Assembly (NCBI GenBank): GCA_027014155.1
Contig: JALWEG010000023.1
Span: 1 to 64,000 of the forward strand
Length of the DNA: 64,000 nt
DNA from: Aquificaceae bacterium
GTDB taxonomy: Bacteria > Aquificota > Aquificia > Aquificales > Aquificaceae
Direction of reading: 5' to 3'
The translations under genes were made by a program, and so were the position numbers. Below are positions 54,382 to 62,873 of the stretch, piece after piece; positions within the stretch are counted from its first letter, which is position 1; each line of letters starts with the position of its first letter. Below the pieces are notes generated by a model. That model ran no database searches. It was not told where the DNA came from and was given only the letters and a program-made list of their open reading frames with translations.

Positions 54382-54452
54382 CTATCCCCACCACCGCTTT
54401 GGTTTTAAGTTTAATTTAATTTTAATTCCTAAAGTTTACAATAATGTTTGTC

Positions 54453-57245
54453 ATGAACATACCCCAAGATTGGCTAAAGGTTGCCAAAAGCAACATCTAC
54501 GACCTTGACACCTCCCTCTCTTATTTCCAACAGCTGCTAAGCAAACATCCAAACCCCGACTCCCTTATATCTTACCTGAACGACAGAAGGTTTGCCCTCC
54601 TTCTTAGCCTCTTAGAGCAGTCCGAGTGCATAAGGAGGTTCCTACTCAATCACCCTACCGAGTTTGAGAAGACCATACCCAACCTCTGGTACGTGTCCAA
54701 AGAAAGGGAAGACTATCTTAAGGAGATAGAGTCCCTTCTGAGAGAAGACATGGAAGATTCTGAGCTTTCCCAAGTCCTCGCATTTTACAGGCACAGGGAG
54801 CTGATGAGGATAATGTCCAAGGAAATCCTCGGTGTGTGCGGCGTTGAAGACCTGGTCAGGGAGTACTCGTACCTACCGGACGCCATGCTTGAGGTCTGCT
54901 ACCGCAGAGCGCTGAAAGAGGCGGTTGAGAAGTTCGGCCAGCCCGTAGACGAGGAGGGCAACCCCGTAAAGGGCACCATTCTGGGACTGGGGAAGCTGGG
55001 AAGCGAAGAGTTGAACTACTACTCGGACATAGACCTGATATTTATCCACTCCTCGGACAAGGGCGGTGCCGGCAGGCTATCCGTAAACGAGTTCTTCTCT
55101 AAGGTCTTTCAGAAGGTATTCTCCCTCATGAACGCTCAGACTCTGGAGGGAAGACCTTACATAACCGACTTAGACCTTAGACCCTTTGGCAAGACGGGAC
55201 CCATATCCATGTCAGTCAGGAGTGCGGAGCTCTACTACGAGTCCTACGGCAGAGCCTGGGAGAGGTTTGCGCTTCTAAGGGCGAGGTACTGCGCCGGTGA
55301 TAGGGAGCTGGCCAACACCTTCCTTAAGGAGGTTGTGGAGCCTTTCGTCTTCTCCGGGGTGGACTACAGACTCATAGACGAGATAAAGAGCATGAAGAGG
55401 AAGATAGAGGCTCAGGCGAGCAAAAGGCTGTCCAAAGGTTTCAACGTCAAAACCGGGAGCGGAGGCATAAGGGAGGTTGAGTTTACCGTTCAATCTCTTA
55501 TAATCCTGCTGGGGAGCAAGCACAGGATTCTAAGGGAGTCCAACACCTTCAGAGGTATATGGAAGCTCGCCCAGTGGAACGTATTTTCCGAGGAGGAGGC
55601 ACACTTCCTTGAGAGAGCCTACTCTTTCCTACGCAAACTTGAGCACAAGGTTCAGATGCAGGGATGTATCCAGACGCAGGTCTTAAAAGAGCAGCAACAG
55701 GATAGGATAGCGAGGTTCATGGGCTACTCCTCCCAGGAGGAGTTTTTGAAGGATTTAAATTACTACGCCGAAGGCGTCAGGGAAATATTCAATAACTTAA
55801 TTCCCGAAAAGAGAAAGAGGGAGCTTGAACCTATTCAGGTGGCGGTGGTCAGCGAGGATACAGAATACGGGGAGTGGGTCCTAAAAGAGAAAGGCTTCAA
55901 GAGTCCGAGACAGAGCTTTAACCTGCTCACCACCTACTTCTCCGGCAGGCAGGGGTTGACCTTATCGGAGAAGGAGAAGGATATCCTGCTGGAGCTGCTT
56001 CCCCGTATAGTGGAGCTGGCGTCAAGGTGCTCCGAACCCGACGAGGTCATAAGGAACTTTGATAAGTTCTTCTCCAACCCCACCGGCAGGAAAGTGATAC
56101 TGAGCGAGGCGAAGGAGGACTTCCTTGAGGGACTCTTTACCGTGTTCTCCCTCTCCTCCTACCTCTCAAGCCTCATAAGCAAGAACCCAGACCTGGTGGA
56201 GGACGTGCTCACCCTCTACAGGGACTTTCCTTCCTTAGAGAACTTGGAGGAAGAGTTCACCAAGTATAAACAGACCCTTGAGCTGTCCAAGGAAAACCTC
56301 TTCAGGAGGTTCAAGAAGGTTTGGGAGATACGGATAGGCCTCGTCTTTCTGATGAAGGAGGAGGTTATGGAGCTAAAGCTCCGTTCCCTCTTTACCTCCC
56401 TGAGCATGCTTGCGGACTTTCTAATGAAAAAGCTTTGGGAAGAGGTGGGGTTGAAAGAGGAGAGAGCCTGCATGTTCGCCTTAGGTAAGCTGGGAAGCGG
56501 GGAGCTCAACTTCATGTCCGACCTTGACATGGTCTTTTGCGCCGACGGCTCGGACAGGTCGGAGGTTCACAGGAGGGTTCAGCGCCTGGTCAGGTTCATA
56601 ACCTCGCACACCTCGGAGGGCTACCTCTACGAGGTGGACTTCAGGCTCCGTCCCATGGGCACCAAAGGGGAGCTGGTGCCGGACTTGAGCTTCTACCGCA
56701 CCTACTTCCAGAAAGAGGCGAGGACGTGGGAGAGGCTCGCCTGGGTCAGAGCAAGGTACGTGGCCGGCAACGAAGAGGTGGCGGACGCTCTGGAAAAGGA
56801 GGTAAGGAAGTTCCTCTTTGAGCTTCCTTGGGGCGAGAGGGAGAGGAGAGAAGTCCTTCAGATGCGTAAGATGCTTGAGCAGAACGCCAAGGTGGGCAGG
56901 GGCATCTACGACCTGAAGCTGGGCTACGGAGGACTCGTGGACGCAGAGTTTCTGGTTCAATACCTGCTCATAAGGGAGAAGATTAGGGAGACCTCTATCT
57001 TGGAAGGCTTTAAAAGCCTAATGGAAAAATACCCCCTTAGGGAGGCTTACAAGAGCTATATATTCCTCAGAGCCGTGGAGACGGTGCTCAGGCTCTCCAA
57101 GGAAACGGGAAGCTCCGCTCTGAGGGATAAGGACTTTCCAAGGATAAGCAGGTTTCTAAGTATGGACGAGGAGGAGTTTTCCCAACAGCTCAGGAGAAAT
57201 AGGCAGATTTTGAGGGAGACATTCCTTGAGTTTTTGGGGGAGTGA
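54453..57245 (+). CDS. glnE: Bifunctional glutamine synthetase adenylyltransferase/deadenylase
   Basis: Switches glutamine synthetase by adenylylation and de-adenylylation in response to PII. Two nucleotidyltransferase domains are seen, each with the GxGxLGS...DxD motif: LGKLGSEELNYYSDIDLIFI in the first half and LGKLGSGELNFMSDLDMVF in the second, each followed by a helical domain. About 930 residues, standard. The frame has ATG at 54444 and 54453; the second, MNIPQDWLK, is preferred because TACAAT at 54437-54442 would otherwise touch the start. No glnB or glnA is nearby. Confidence 0.92.
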   Translation: MNIPQDWLKVAKSNIYDLDTSLSYFQQLLSKHPNPDSLISYLNDRRFALLLSLLEQSECIRRFLLNHPTEFEKTIPNLWYVSKEREDYLKEIESLLREDMEDSELSQVLAFYRHRELMRIMSKEILGVCGVEDLVREYSYLPDAMLEVCYRRALKEAVEKFGQPVDEEGNPVKGTILGLGKLGSEELNYYSDIDLIFIHSSDKGGAGRLSVNEFFSKVFQKVFSLMNAQTLEGRPYITDLDLRPFGKTGPISMSVRSAELYYESYGRAWERFALLRARYCAGDRELANTFLKEVVEPFVFSGVDYRLIDEIKSMKRKIEAQASKRLSKGFNVKTGSGGIREVEFTVQSLIILLGSKHRILRESNTFRGIWKLAQWNVFSEEEAHFLERAYSFLRKLEHKVQMQGCIQTQVLKEQQQDRIARFMGYSSQEEFLKDLNYYAEGVREIFNNLIPEKRKRELEPIQVAVVSEDTEYGEWVLKEKGFKSPRQSFNLLTTYFSGRQGLTLSEKEKDILLELLPRIVELASRCSEPDEVIRNFDKFFSNPTGRKVILSEAKEDFLEGLFTVFSLSSYLSSLISKNPDLVEDVLTLYRDFPSLENLEEEFTKYKQTLELSKENLFRRFKKVWEIRIGLVFLMKEEVMELKLRSLFTSLSMLADFLMKKLWEEVGLKEERACMFALGKLGSGELNFMSDLDMVFCADGSDRSEVHRRVQRLVRFITSHTSEGYLYEVDFRLRPMGTKGELVPDLSFYRTYFQKEARTWERLAWVRARYVAGNEEVADALEKEVRKFLFELPWGERERREVLQMRKMLEQNAKVGRGIYDLKLGYGGLVDAEFLVQYLLIREKIRETSILEGFKSLMEKYPLREAYKSYIFLRAVETVLRLSKETGSSALRDKDFPRISRFLSMDEEEFSQQLRRNRQILRETFLEFLGE

Positions 57246-57246
57246 G

Positions 57247-58344
57247 ATGATAGACTTAGAGGTTCTTAAAGAGGCGGTAAGGAAGAGAAAGGCACGCTCC
57301 GAAACCTACGGAGACCTGGAATTCCTAAGATTCTCCGACGACTTTCAAGATGTGCCCAGAGGAACGGTGGTTTTCAAGGAGGAGGTAATCTGGGGTTATC
57401 CTCACATAGGCAGGATATTTATGTTAGAGAAGGGACTGCGTGAGCAGTTTACCTCCCCCTTCTGGGTGGAGGAAAAGATAGACGGCTACAACGTCAGGGT
57501 GTTTAAGAACGAAAAGGGCGTATTTGCCCTCAGCAGGGGAGGGTATATCTGTCCCTTTACCACCGACAGGTTGGCTGACCTGATAAACCTGCGCTTCTTT
57601 GAAGATAATCCAGACCTCGTGCTCTGCATGGAGGTGGCGGGCCCGGAGAACCCGTACATAGAGGAAAGTCCTCCCTTCGTTCATGAGGATGTAGCCGCGT
57701 TCGTGTTTGATATCGCTTTTAAGAACTCGCGGAAGTTCCTGCCGGTTGAACAGAAGATAGAGCTTTTGGAGAGGTACGGGCTGCCGGGGGTCAACGTCTT
57801 CGGAAGATTCACCCACGGAGACATACCCAAGATAAAGGAGATTCTCCTTCGCTTGGATAGGGAGGGCAGGGAAGGCATAGTTATAAAGGAGGACTCACCC
57901 TCAGACAGGAGAGCCAAGTACATAACCAGATACGCTAATCTGAACGACATAAGGATAACCTCCAAAAATATGCTCCAGCTGCCCCCGGAGTATTACACCA
58001 ACAGGATACTCCGCCTCGTGCTCTTTATGGAGGAGGAGGGTCTGAAGGAGGATACAGAACTTCACAGGGAGTTGGGAAAGGCCTTCCTTCACGGCCTATT
58101 TGAGGCACTGGAGGAATTCAAGAAGGATAGAAAGGTTTCAACTTCCTACAGGTGTAGGTTCAGAACCAAGGAGAACGCACTCCTATTCATGGAACAGATG
58201 CGCAGACGCTCCAAACATATACAGATAATACAAAGGAGCCTGGAAAAGGAAGGGGAGTTTTACCTTTTAGAGTTTGAAAAGGTGTTCATGAACATGACGG
58301 GGCTCTTAGGCCATCTACTAAGTGGAGGCCTTGTGTTTGATTAA
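57247..58344 (+). CDS. ATP-dependent RNA ligase, Pab1020/Rnl3 family
   Basis: Homodimeric archaeal-type RNA ligase found in archaea and Aquificales. Seen: nucleotidyl lysine K77 in [13 protein letters not shown] (KxDG), then motif-like blocks [40 protein letters not shown] and RAKYITRY. 365 residues from the ATG giving MIDLEVLKE, one base after the glnE stop. Members join 5'-phosphate and 3'-OH ends and can circularise RNA in vitro; the role in the cell is not settled. The convergent gene on the other strand is its known family partner, overlapping by 27 bp. Confidence 0.88.
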   Translation: MIDLEVLKEAVRKRKARSETYGDLEFLRFSDDFQDVPRGTVVFKEEVIWGYPHIGRIFMLEKGLREQFTSPFWVEEKIDGYNVRVFKNEKGVFALSRGGYICPFTTDRLADLINLRFFEDNPDLVLCMEVAGPENPYIEESPPFVHEDVAAFVFDIAFKNSRKFLPVEQKIELLERYGLPGVNVFGRFTHGDIPKIKEILLRLDREGREGIVIKEDSPSDRRAKYITRYANLNDIRITSKNMLQLPPEYYTNRILRLVLFMEEEGLKEDTELHRELGKAFLHGLFEALEEFKKDRKVSTSYRCRFRTKENALLFMEQMRRRSKHIQIIQRSLEKEGEFYLLEFEKVFMNMTGLLGHLLSGGLVFD

Positions 58345-58908
58345 GCCTTCCATTATCCCTCTTAGGTTCTTAGGATTTATGAGCTTTATCCCTACCTTGT
58401 CAGCCCACTTTCTGAGTCCGTCGTCTCCGGAAACGAGGACGGCATCAAGCTCGTAGGCGAGCAGCAGAACGTCCACGTCCTCCTTGCTATCAATTATGCC
58501 CTGTCTGAGAGCTTCCCTGTACTTCTCCCGGAGCTTACTCACGAGCTTGCCTACGCTTTCCCCGCTTACCTTGCCCGCTTCCTTCGTATGCTCTTCGGCG
58601 ATTCTCAATCCCTTGTTTATCCTATGTCTAATCTCCTCTATGAGTTCGTAAAGCAGCTCGCTGGGAATCTTCAGGTTGAACTTTCTGGGAGAGCGAATCT
58701 TAACCACCAACTCAAACTCCGGAGCCAGATGCTTTAGCTCCACCATCTTCAGGAACTCCGAATATACGGAAGAAGGCATGTAGAACTCTGCATTCGTGTG
58801 CAGGGCCAGATGAATGAAGTTCTCTATAGCACCCTCTCTGTCCTTCTGGAACTGCTGGTACACGTCCGGATTTGTGAAAACGCTGGTATCAAGAACGAAA
58901 CTCTCCAT
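58318..58908 (-). CDS. RNA ligase partner protein (PIN-like)
   Basis: 196-residue PIN-domain protein of the MJ_1548 family that accompanies Pab1020-type RNA ligases. Seen: [12 protein letters not shown] with the first Asp, [11 protein letters not shown] with the Glu, [20 protein letters not shown] and [16 protein letters not shown] with the further acidic residues of a PIN nuclease active site, all intact. PIN domains are Mg-dependent RNases, so nuclease and ligase together could form a cut-and-seal pair. The two genes are convergent instead of in an operon. Confidence 0.82.
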   Translation of the reverse strand: MESFVLDTSVFTNPDVYQQFQKDREGAIENFIHLALHTNAEFYMPSSVYSEFLKMVELKHLAPEFELVVKIRSPRKFNLKIPSELLYELIEEIRHRINKGLRIAEEHTKEAGKVSGESVGKLVSKLREKYREALRQGIIDSKEDVDVLLLAYELDAVLVSGDDGLRKWADKVGIKLINPKNLRGIMEGLIKHKAST

Positions 58909-58941
58909 AAGCTTTATTTTAGTCCCTAAAAGAAGCTCTTA

Positions 58942-58976
58942 TTGCAATACGTTTTCTTCGGTGTCAAAATTGACAC
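58942..58976 (+). promoter_or_regulatory. Promoter and overlapping operator of the sigma-54 activator gene
   Basis: TTGCAA, a 17-base spacer and CAAAAT give a housekeeping-type promoter whose -10 is six bases from the ATG. The -10 is buried in a perfect 16-base dyad, GTGTCAA-AA-TTGACAC, that ends at the base before the start codon. The core TGTCA-N4-TGACA is the same as the boxes upstream of the sulfide operon, so the activator probably represses its own gene here. Confidence 0.55.
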
Positions 58977-60344
58977 ATGGGAGGAATACTACTCGTTGAG
59001 GACGACAAGAATCTAAGGGAGCTTTTAAAGAAAAAAATAATAGCCACGGGTCGTCCTACGGAGGCTGTCGGCACCGGGGAAGAGGCCAGAGCCTTGATAG
59101 AGAACAAGAGCTTTGACGTGGTGGTTATAGACGTAAGGCTACCCGATGTTGACGGTATAGAGATTGTTCGGGAGTTCTCCGAGAAGTTCGGCACCAAGTT
59201 CATAGTCATAACGGGATACGGAGACGTAAACACGGCCGTAAAAGCTATGAAGAACGGGGCTTACGACTTTATTCAAAAGCCCTTCAGCTTTGAGATACTT
59301 GAGGTTAGCATAGAGAAGGCTTTAAAGGAGAAGAGATTGGAGGACGAGAACAAAACCCTTAAAAAGATACTAAAAGGGAAAGGGGAGGAATTCATGCTTG
59401 AGACCAGGAGCAGGAGGTTCAAGGAGTTGCTGGCCACCGCTGAGAGGGTGGCTAAAACGGACGCCAACGTCCTCATAAGGGGAGAGACGGGCACCGGTAA
59501 AGAGGTACTTGCCCGCTACCTGCACGACATATCTCCCAGGAGAGAAAAACCCTTCGTCATAGTAGATTGCACATCTATTCCGGAACATCTATTTGAAAGT
59601 GAACTCTTCGGCTACGAGAAGGGAGCCTTCACCGGCGCAACCCAGAAGAAGCTGGGGCTTGTGGAGATAGCCGACGGAGGGACCATCTTCTTGGACGAAA
59701 TAGGAGAGCTTCCCCTCCCGATTCAGGCCAAGCTATTGAGGTTCGTGGAGAGCAGGAGGTTCAGGAGGGTAGGAGGACTCAGGGAGATAGAGGTTGACGT
59801 AAGGATAGTGTCCGCCACAAACAGAGACCTGTACACCATGGCGGCGGCCGGGGAGTTCAGAGAAGACCTGCTTTACAGGCTCAACACCATAGAGCTTGAA
59901 GTTCCTCCTCTGAGAGAGAGAAAAGAAGACATTCCTCTCTTGGTTATGCACTTTCTCAAGAGGTTCAAGAAAAAGGTTAAGGAAGAGACTCTGAACAAGA
60001 TGATGAGTATGAACTGGAGAGGTAATATCAGAGAGTTGAGGAACACCTTAGAGCGTGCGGCTCTCCTTTCCAAAGACGAGTACATAGACGAATCTTTGTG
60101 CCTTAGCCTGCCGCCGAGCGGTGGCTGCATAGAAAACGTGTTTGAGGAGCTACCTGACCTCAGAGAGCTGGAAGGCAAATACATAGAGTTCCTATACAAA
60201 AAGTTTGATGGGGACATAGACAGGATAGCTACCGTATTGGGGTGTAGCAGGAGAACCGTTTTCAGGAAACTAAGAGAGCTCCGTAAAAGGCACGCTGACG
60301 ATAAAGACGCTGCCCTTCCCGGGAGCGCTGTCAACGTGGATTGA
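58977..60344 (+). CDS. NtrC-family sigma-54-dependent response regulator
   Basis: 455 residues in three domains: receiver (ILLVEDDKN at the start, phospho-acceptor D52 in VIDVRLPDVDG), AAA+ sigma-54 interaction domain (GETGTGKEVLARYLH; the GAFTGA loop in EKGAFTGATQKK; GGTIFLDEIGELPL) and a Fis-type HTH (IDRIATVLGCSRRTVFRKLR). All motifs for activating sigma-54 polymerase are intact. Its cognate kinase is the convergent gene downstream, which overlaps it by 75 bp, and a sigma-54 promoter lies just beyond at the sulfide operon. Confidence 0.93.
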   Translation: MGGILLVEDDKNLRELLKKKIIATGRPTEAVGTGEEARALIENKSFDVVVIDVRLPDVDGIEIVREFSEKFGTKFIVITGYGDVNTAVKAMKNGAYDFIQKPFSFEILEVSIEKALKEKRLEDENKTLKKILKGKGEEFMLETRSRRFKELLATAERVAKTDANVLIRGETGTGKEVLARYLHDISPRREKPFVIVDCTSIPEHLFESELFGYEKGAFTGATQKKLGLVEIADGGTIFLDEIGELPLPIQAKLLRFVESRRFRRVGGLREIEVDVRIVSATNRDLYTMAAAGEFREDLLYRLNTIELEVPPLRERKEDIPLLVMHFLKRFKKKVKEETLNKMMSMNWRGNIRELRNTLERAALLSKDEYIDESLCLSLPPSGGCIENVFEELPDLRELEGKYIEFLYKKFDGDIDRIATVLGCSRRTVFRKLRELRKRHADDKDAALPGSAVNVD

Positions 60345-61307
60345 ACCACCGTACTCCTTCACTATGCTGTCCACTATGGCGAGACCTATGCCGGTACCGT
60401 CGCACTTATTGCGTCCCTGGTAAAAGGGTATGAATATCTTTCTCAGCTCCTCGGGACTTATTCCCTCCCCTTCGTCCTTAACGGACAAAGTCCACTCCTT
60501 GTCCGTTGAGCTTAGCTCCACCAGAACCTCTTTACCGGCAGGAGAGGCTTGAATGGCGTTAAGGATTAGATTGAGAGCCAAGTGTCTTACGTCGCTCTCG
60601 TCCCCTACGAAGTAGCCTTCCCAGGAAGATGAGTACTTGAGAACCACTCCCCTTTCCCTCGCATACACGTTCAGAATGTCTATCACGTCCCTTACAGCCT
60701 TGTCCACGCTCATTATGTCCTTCTTAGAACGCCTCTTTATGAATAGGAACATCTTATCTATGTAATCCTTGCAGGTCTGAATAGCGCTCTTTATGGTCTC
60801 TATCTCCTCGCTGTCTCCCAGCTTGGACTCTAAATCCTCAAGAGCTATGAGAGCCGTGTTTAGGGGCGTGTTCAATTGGTGGGCTATGCCCATCGCTAAG
60901 AACCCAACGGAGCTGAGCTTCTGGGACATGCTAAAGAGCCAGAACTTCTCCTTGTCGCTCTTTATGTTCCTTATTATCTGAACCGTAAGCTCTCCCCCCC
61001 TTATGGGAAAGGCGCATATCTCAACGGGAAACTCCTTGTTATCGTGGGTGTAATGGGTGTGAACCACGTTAACGGAGTGTCCCACCTTCTCTATCTCCCT
61101 GAGGGGACAGGGATGGCAGCTGTCTTCACACGGCTCGTCCTGGTTGTGCGATACCTTATAGCAGAAGTGTCCCAGAACCTCTTCTTTAGACTTGCGTCCT
61201 ACGTCCTCTATATACCTTCTATTGGCATACACTATCCTGTAGTTTCTGTCTATTACCACAACCTCGTCGCTGAATTCTTCAAATATGGAAAAGTCAAACC
61301 TGTCCAT
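60270..61307 (-). CDS. Cytoplasmic PAS-domain histidine kinase with Cys/His-rich sensor
   Basis: 345 residues without TM segments. The PAS domain (residues ~5-115) contains an unusual cluster C49, H54, C60, C64, H65, C67 (HFCYKVSHNQDEPCED, SCHPCPLR), a possible metal, Fe-S, heme or thiol-redox site. HisKA has H143 in MGIAHQLNTPLN, and the ATPase domain has LNAIQASPAG, DEGEGISPEE and GTGIGLAIVDSI. Probable partner of the activator encoded convergently; the two genes share 75 bp at their ends. Transcribed away from the sulfide operon and sharing its 177-base upstream region. Confidence 0.85.
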   Translation of the reverse strand: MDRFDFSIFEEFSDEVVVIDRNYRIVYANRRYIEDVGRKSKEEVLGHFCYKVSHNQDEPCEDSCHPCPLREIEKVGHSVNVVHTHYTHDNKEFPVEICAFPIRGGELTVQIIRNIKSDKEKFWLFSMSQKLSSVGFLAMGIAHQLNTPLNTALIALEDLESKLGDSEEIETIKSAIQTCKDYIDKMFLFIKRRSKKDIMSVDKAVRDVIDILNVYARERGVVLKYSSSWEGYFVGDESDVRHLALNLILNAIQASPAGKEVLVELSSTDKEWTLSVKDEGEGISPEELRKIFIPFYQGRNKCDGTGIGLAIVDSIVKEYGGSIHVDSAPGKGSVFIVSVPFTELS

Positions 61308-61344
61308 GGAACTTAAATTTACCCCATATTCACCCGCATATCTA

Positions 61345-61380
61345 TGTCATTTATGACACCTATGAATGTCATAAGTGTCA
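61345..61380 (+). promoter_or_regulatory. Two activator boxes upstream of the sulfide operon
   Basis: Box 1 at 61345-61358 is a perfect TGTCA-TTTA-TGACA. Box 2 at 61367-61380 is TGTCA-TAAG-TGTCA, one base from the same dyad. They start 22 bases apart, two helical turns, so both face the same side of the DNA, about 85-110 bases before the expected sigma-54 start site. This is the usual arrangement of NtrC-type enhancer sites. Confidence 0.6.
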
Positions 61381-61432
61381 TTGCAATTATCAAGGCGTTC
61401 AATTAAAGCGTTGTGTACCAAGAATCATAAGT

Positions 61433-61449
61433 TTGGCAAAGAAATTGCT
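61433..61449 (+). promoter_or_regulatory. Sigma-54 -24/-12 promoter of the sulfide operon
   Basis: TTGGCAAAGAAATTGCT matches TTGGCAN-N5-TTGCW, with GG and GC exactly ten bases apart. Transcription would start near 61460, followed by a strong AAGGAGG ribosome site and the FCSD start codon. Confidence 0.65.
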
Positions 61450-61484
61450 CATTAGAGAGTAAAAACCTTAAAGGAGGTAGGAGA

Positions 61485-62798
61485 ATGAGAATTAACAGAA
61501 GGGAGCTTTTCAAGGTAGCGGGCGTGGGAGCTGCGGCCGTGGGACTATCCGGAGTATCTGGTTCCTCCTTCGCGTTTGCTAAGAAGGTTGAAGAGATAAG
61601 CCTTCCCAAACCTTCCGCCAAATCTCAGAGGGTCGTGATAGTAGGCGGCGGGTGGTCCGGAGCTACACTGGCCAAGTATCTTAAGAAAGGGGACAAAAAC
61701 CTTGATGTTGTCTTGATTGAAAAGAGAGCCAACTTCTTCTCCTGTCCGGCAAGCAACCTGTGGTTGGTGGGACTAATCCCCCTTGAGTTCTTAGTTCATG
61801 ACCACCTGTACGCTGCAAGCAAATATGGTTATCACTTCGTCAACGCCACGGTTCACGGTATAGACAGAACTAAGAGATACGTATATACGGAGAAAGGTAA
61901 GATACACTACGATTACCTCGTTCTGGCTACCGGTATAGATTACGACTACTCCCAGTGGGTAGGGACGGACCCCAAGGACGTGGAGATAGCGAGAACCAAG
62001 TATCCGGCCGCCTTCGTTCCCGGTGGCGAACACCTCGCTCTAAAGAGGAAGATTGAAGAATTTGAAGAGGGTAATTTCGTGATAACCGTTCCTCCCGGCT
62101 TGGATTACAGATGTCTGCCGGGTCCATACGAAAGGGCCACCCTTATAGCCTGGTATTTCAAAAAGAATGACATTCCCGGAAAGGTTATACTCATAGACCC
62201 CCACAACGACCCACCCGTTAAAGCCGAAGGTTTCCACAAGGCCTGGGACGAGTATGTGAAGGGATACGTTGAGTATTACAGCAACGCTACCATAAAGGGT
62301 GTTGACTTTGGCAAGAAGGTGGTCTCTACCGAGGAGTACGGTGATGTGGAGTTTGAGGACCTCAACCTCTACCCGAGGTGTAAATCTACCGAACTGGTTT
62401 ACAATGCCGGCCTGGTTCCCAAGGGGGACAGATGGCCTAAGCTCAAGTGGCCTTACAACGTAGCGGCCGATGACCATAGAATCCTTTGCACGGGCGATGC
62501 GAGAAACCACCCCTTCTCCAAGAGCGGCAACACAGCCAACACGGAAGCTCACCACGTGGCCAAGCAAATTCTCGCGATGGTAAAGGGTAAGAGTGCGGAG
62601 TATATGGCACCGAGGACGCTGTGCTATTCGGCGGTAGATTCGGACAAGGCGGTGTGGGTTGACCTAACTTACAAGTACGACCCCAAGAAGAACAGCTTCG
62701 CCTTCCACAACGTCAAGATGGATAACACACCCTCCGGTAAGAACTACAAGGCCTATATAGAGTGGGCTAAGGCGATGTATAGGGACATGTTCGGTTAA
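61485..62798 (+). CDS. Flavocytochrome c sulfide dehydrogenase-type flavoprotein (SoxF/FccB-like)
   Basis: FAD enzyme oxidising sulfide in the periplasm. A Tat signal (NRRELFKVAG, then a hydrophobic stretch) leads to the FAD motif VVIVGGGWSGATLAKYL (54-59 GGGWSG). C87 in FFSCPASN and C210 in YRCLPGPYERA (the conserved FCSD redox Cys context) are present; the C-terminal TLCYSAVDSDKAVW matches the family's dimer/quinone-side motif. 437 residues, standard. No FccA cytochrome gene follows; a Rieske protein gene does. Preceded by a sigma-54 promoter and two activator boxes. Confidence 0.85.
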   Translation: MRINRRELFKVAGVGAAAVGLSGVSGSSFAFAKKVEEISLPKPSAKSQRVVIVGGGWSGATLAKYLKKGDKNLDVVLIEKRANFFSCPASNLWLVGLIPLEFLVHDHLYAASKYGYHFVNATVHGIDRTKRYVYTEKGKIHYDYLVLATGIDYDYSQWVGTDPKDVEIARTKYPAAFVPGGEHLALKRKIEEFEEGNFVITVPPGLDYRCLPGPYERATLIAWYFKKNDIPGKVILIDPHNDPPVKAEGFHKAWDEYVKGYVEYYSNATIKGVDFGKKVVSTEEYGDVEFEDLNLYPRCKSTELVYNAGLVPKGDRWPKLKWPYNVAADDHRILCTGDARNHPFSKSGNTANTEAHHVAKQILAMVKGKSAEYMAPRTLCYSAVDSDKAVWVDLTYKYDPKKNSFAFHNVKMDNTPSGKNYKAYIEWAKAMYRDMFG

Positions 62799-62824
62799 TC
62801 TCCCTTCTTCCAGTTCATACCTTT

Positions 62825-62847
62825 CGGGGGCCTGTGCCCCCGGTTTT
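62825..62847 (+). terminator. Terminator-like hairpin between the FCSD and Rieske genes
   Basis: Seven-base arms CGGGGGC and GCCCCCG around CTGT, then GTTTT. The T run is short, so partial termination that lowers expression of the downstream genes is more likely than full stop. Confidence 0.5.
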
Positions 62848-62873
62848 GCAAACTTGGTAAGAGGTTTGTGGTT

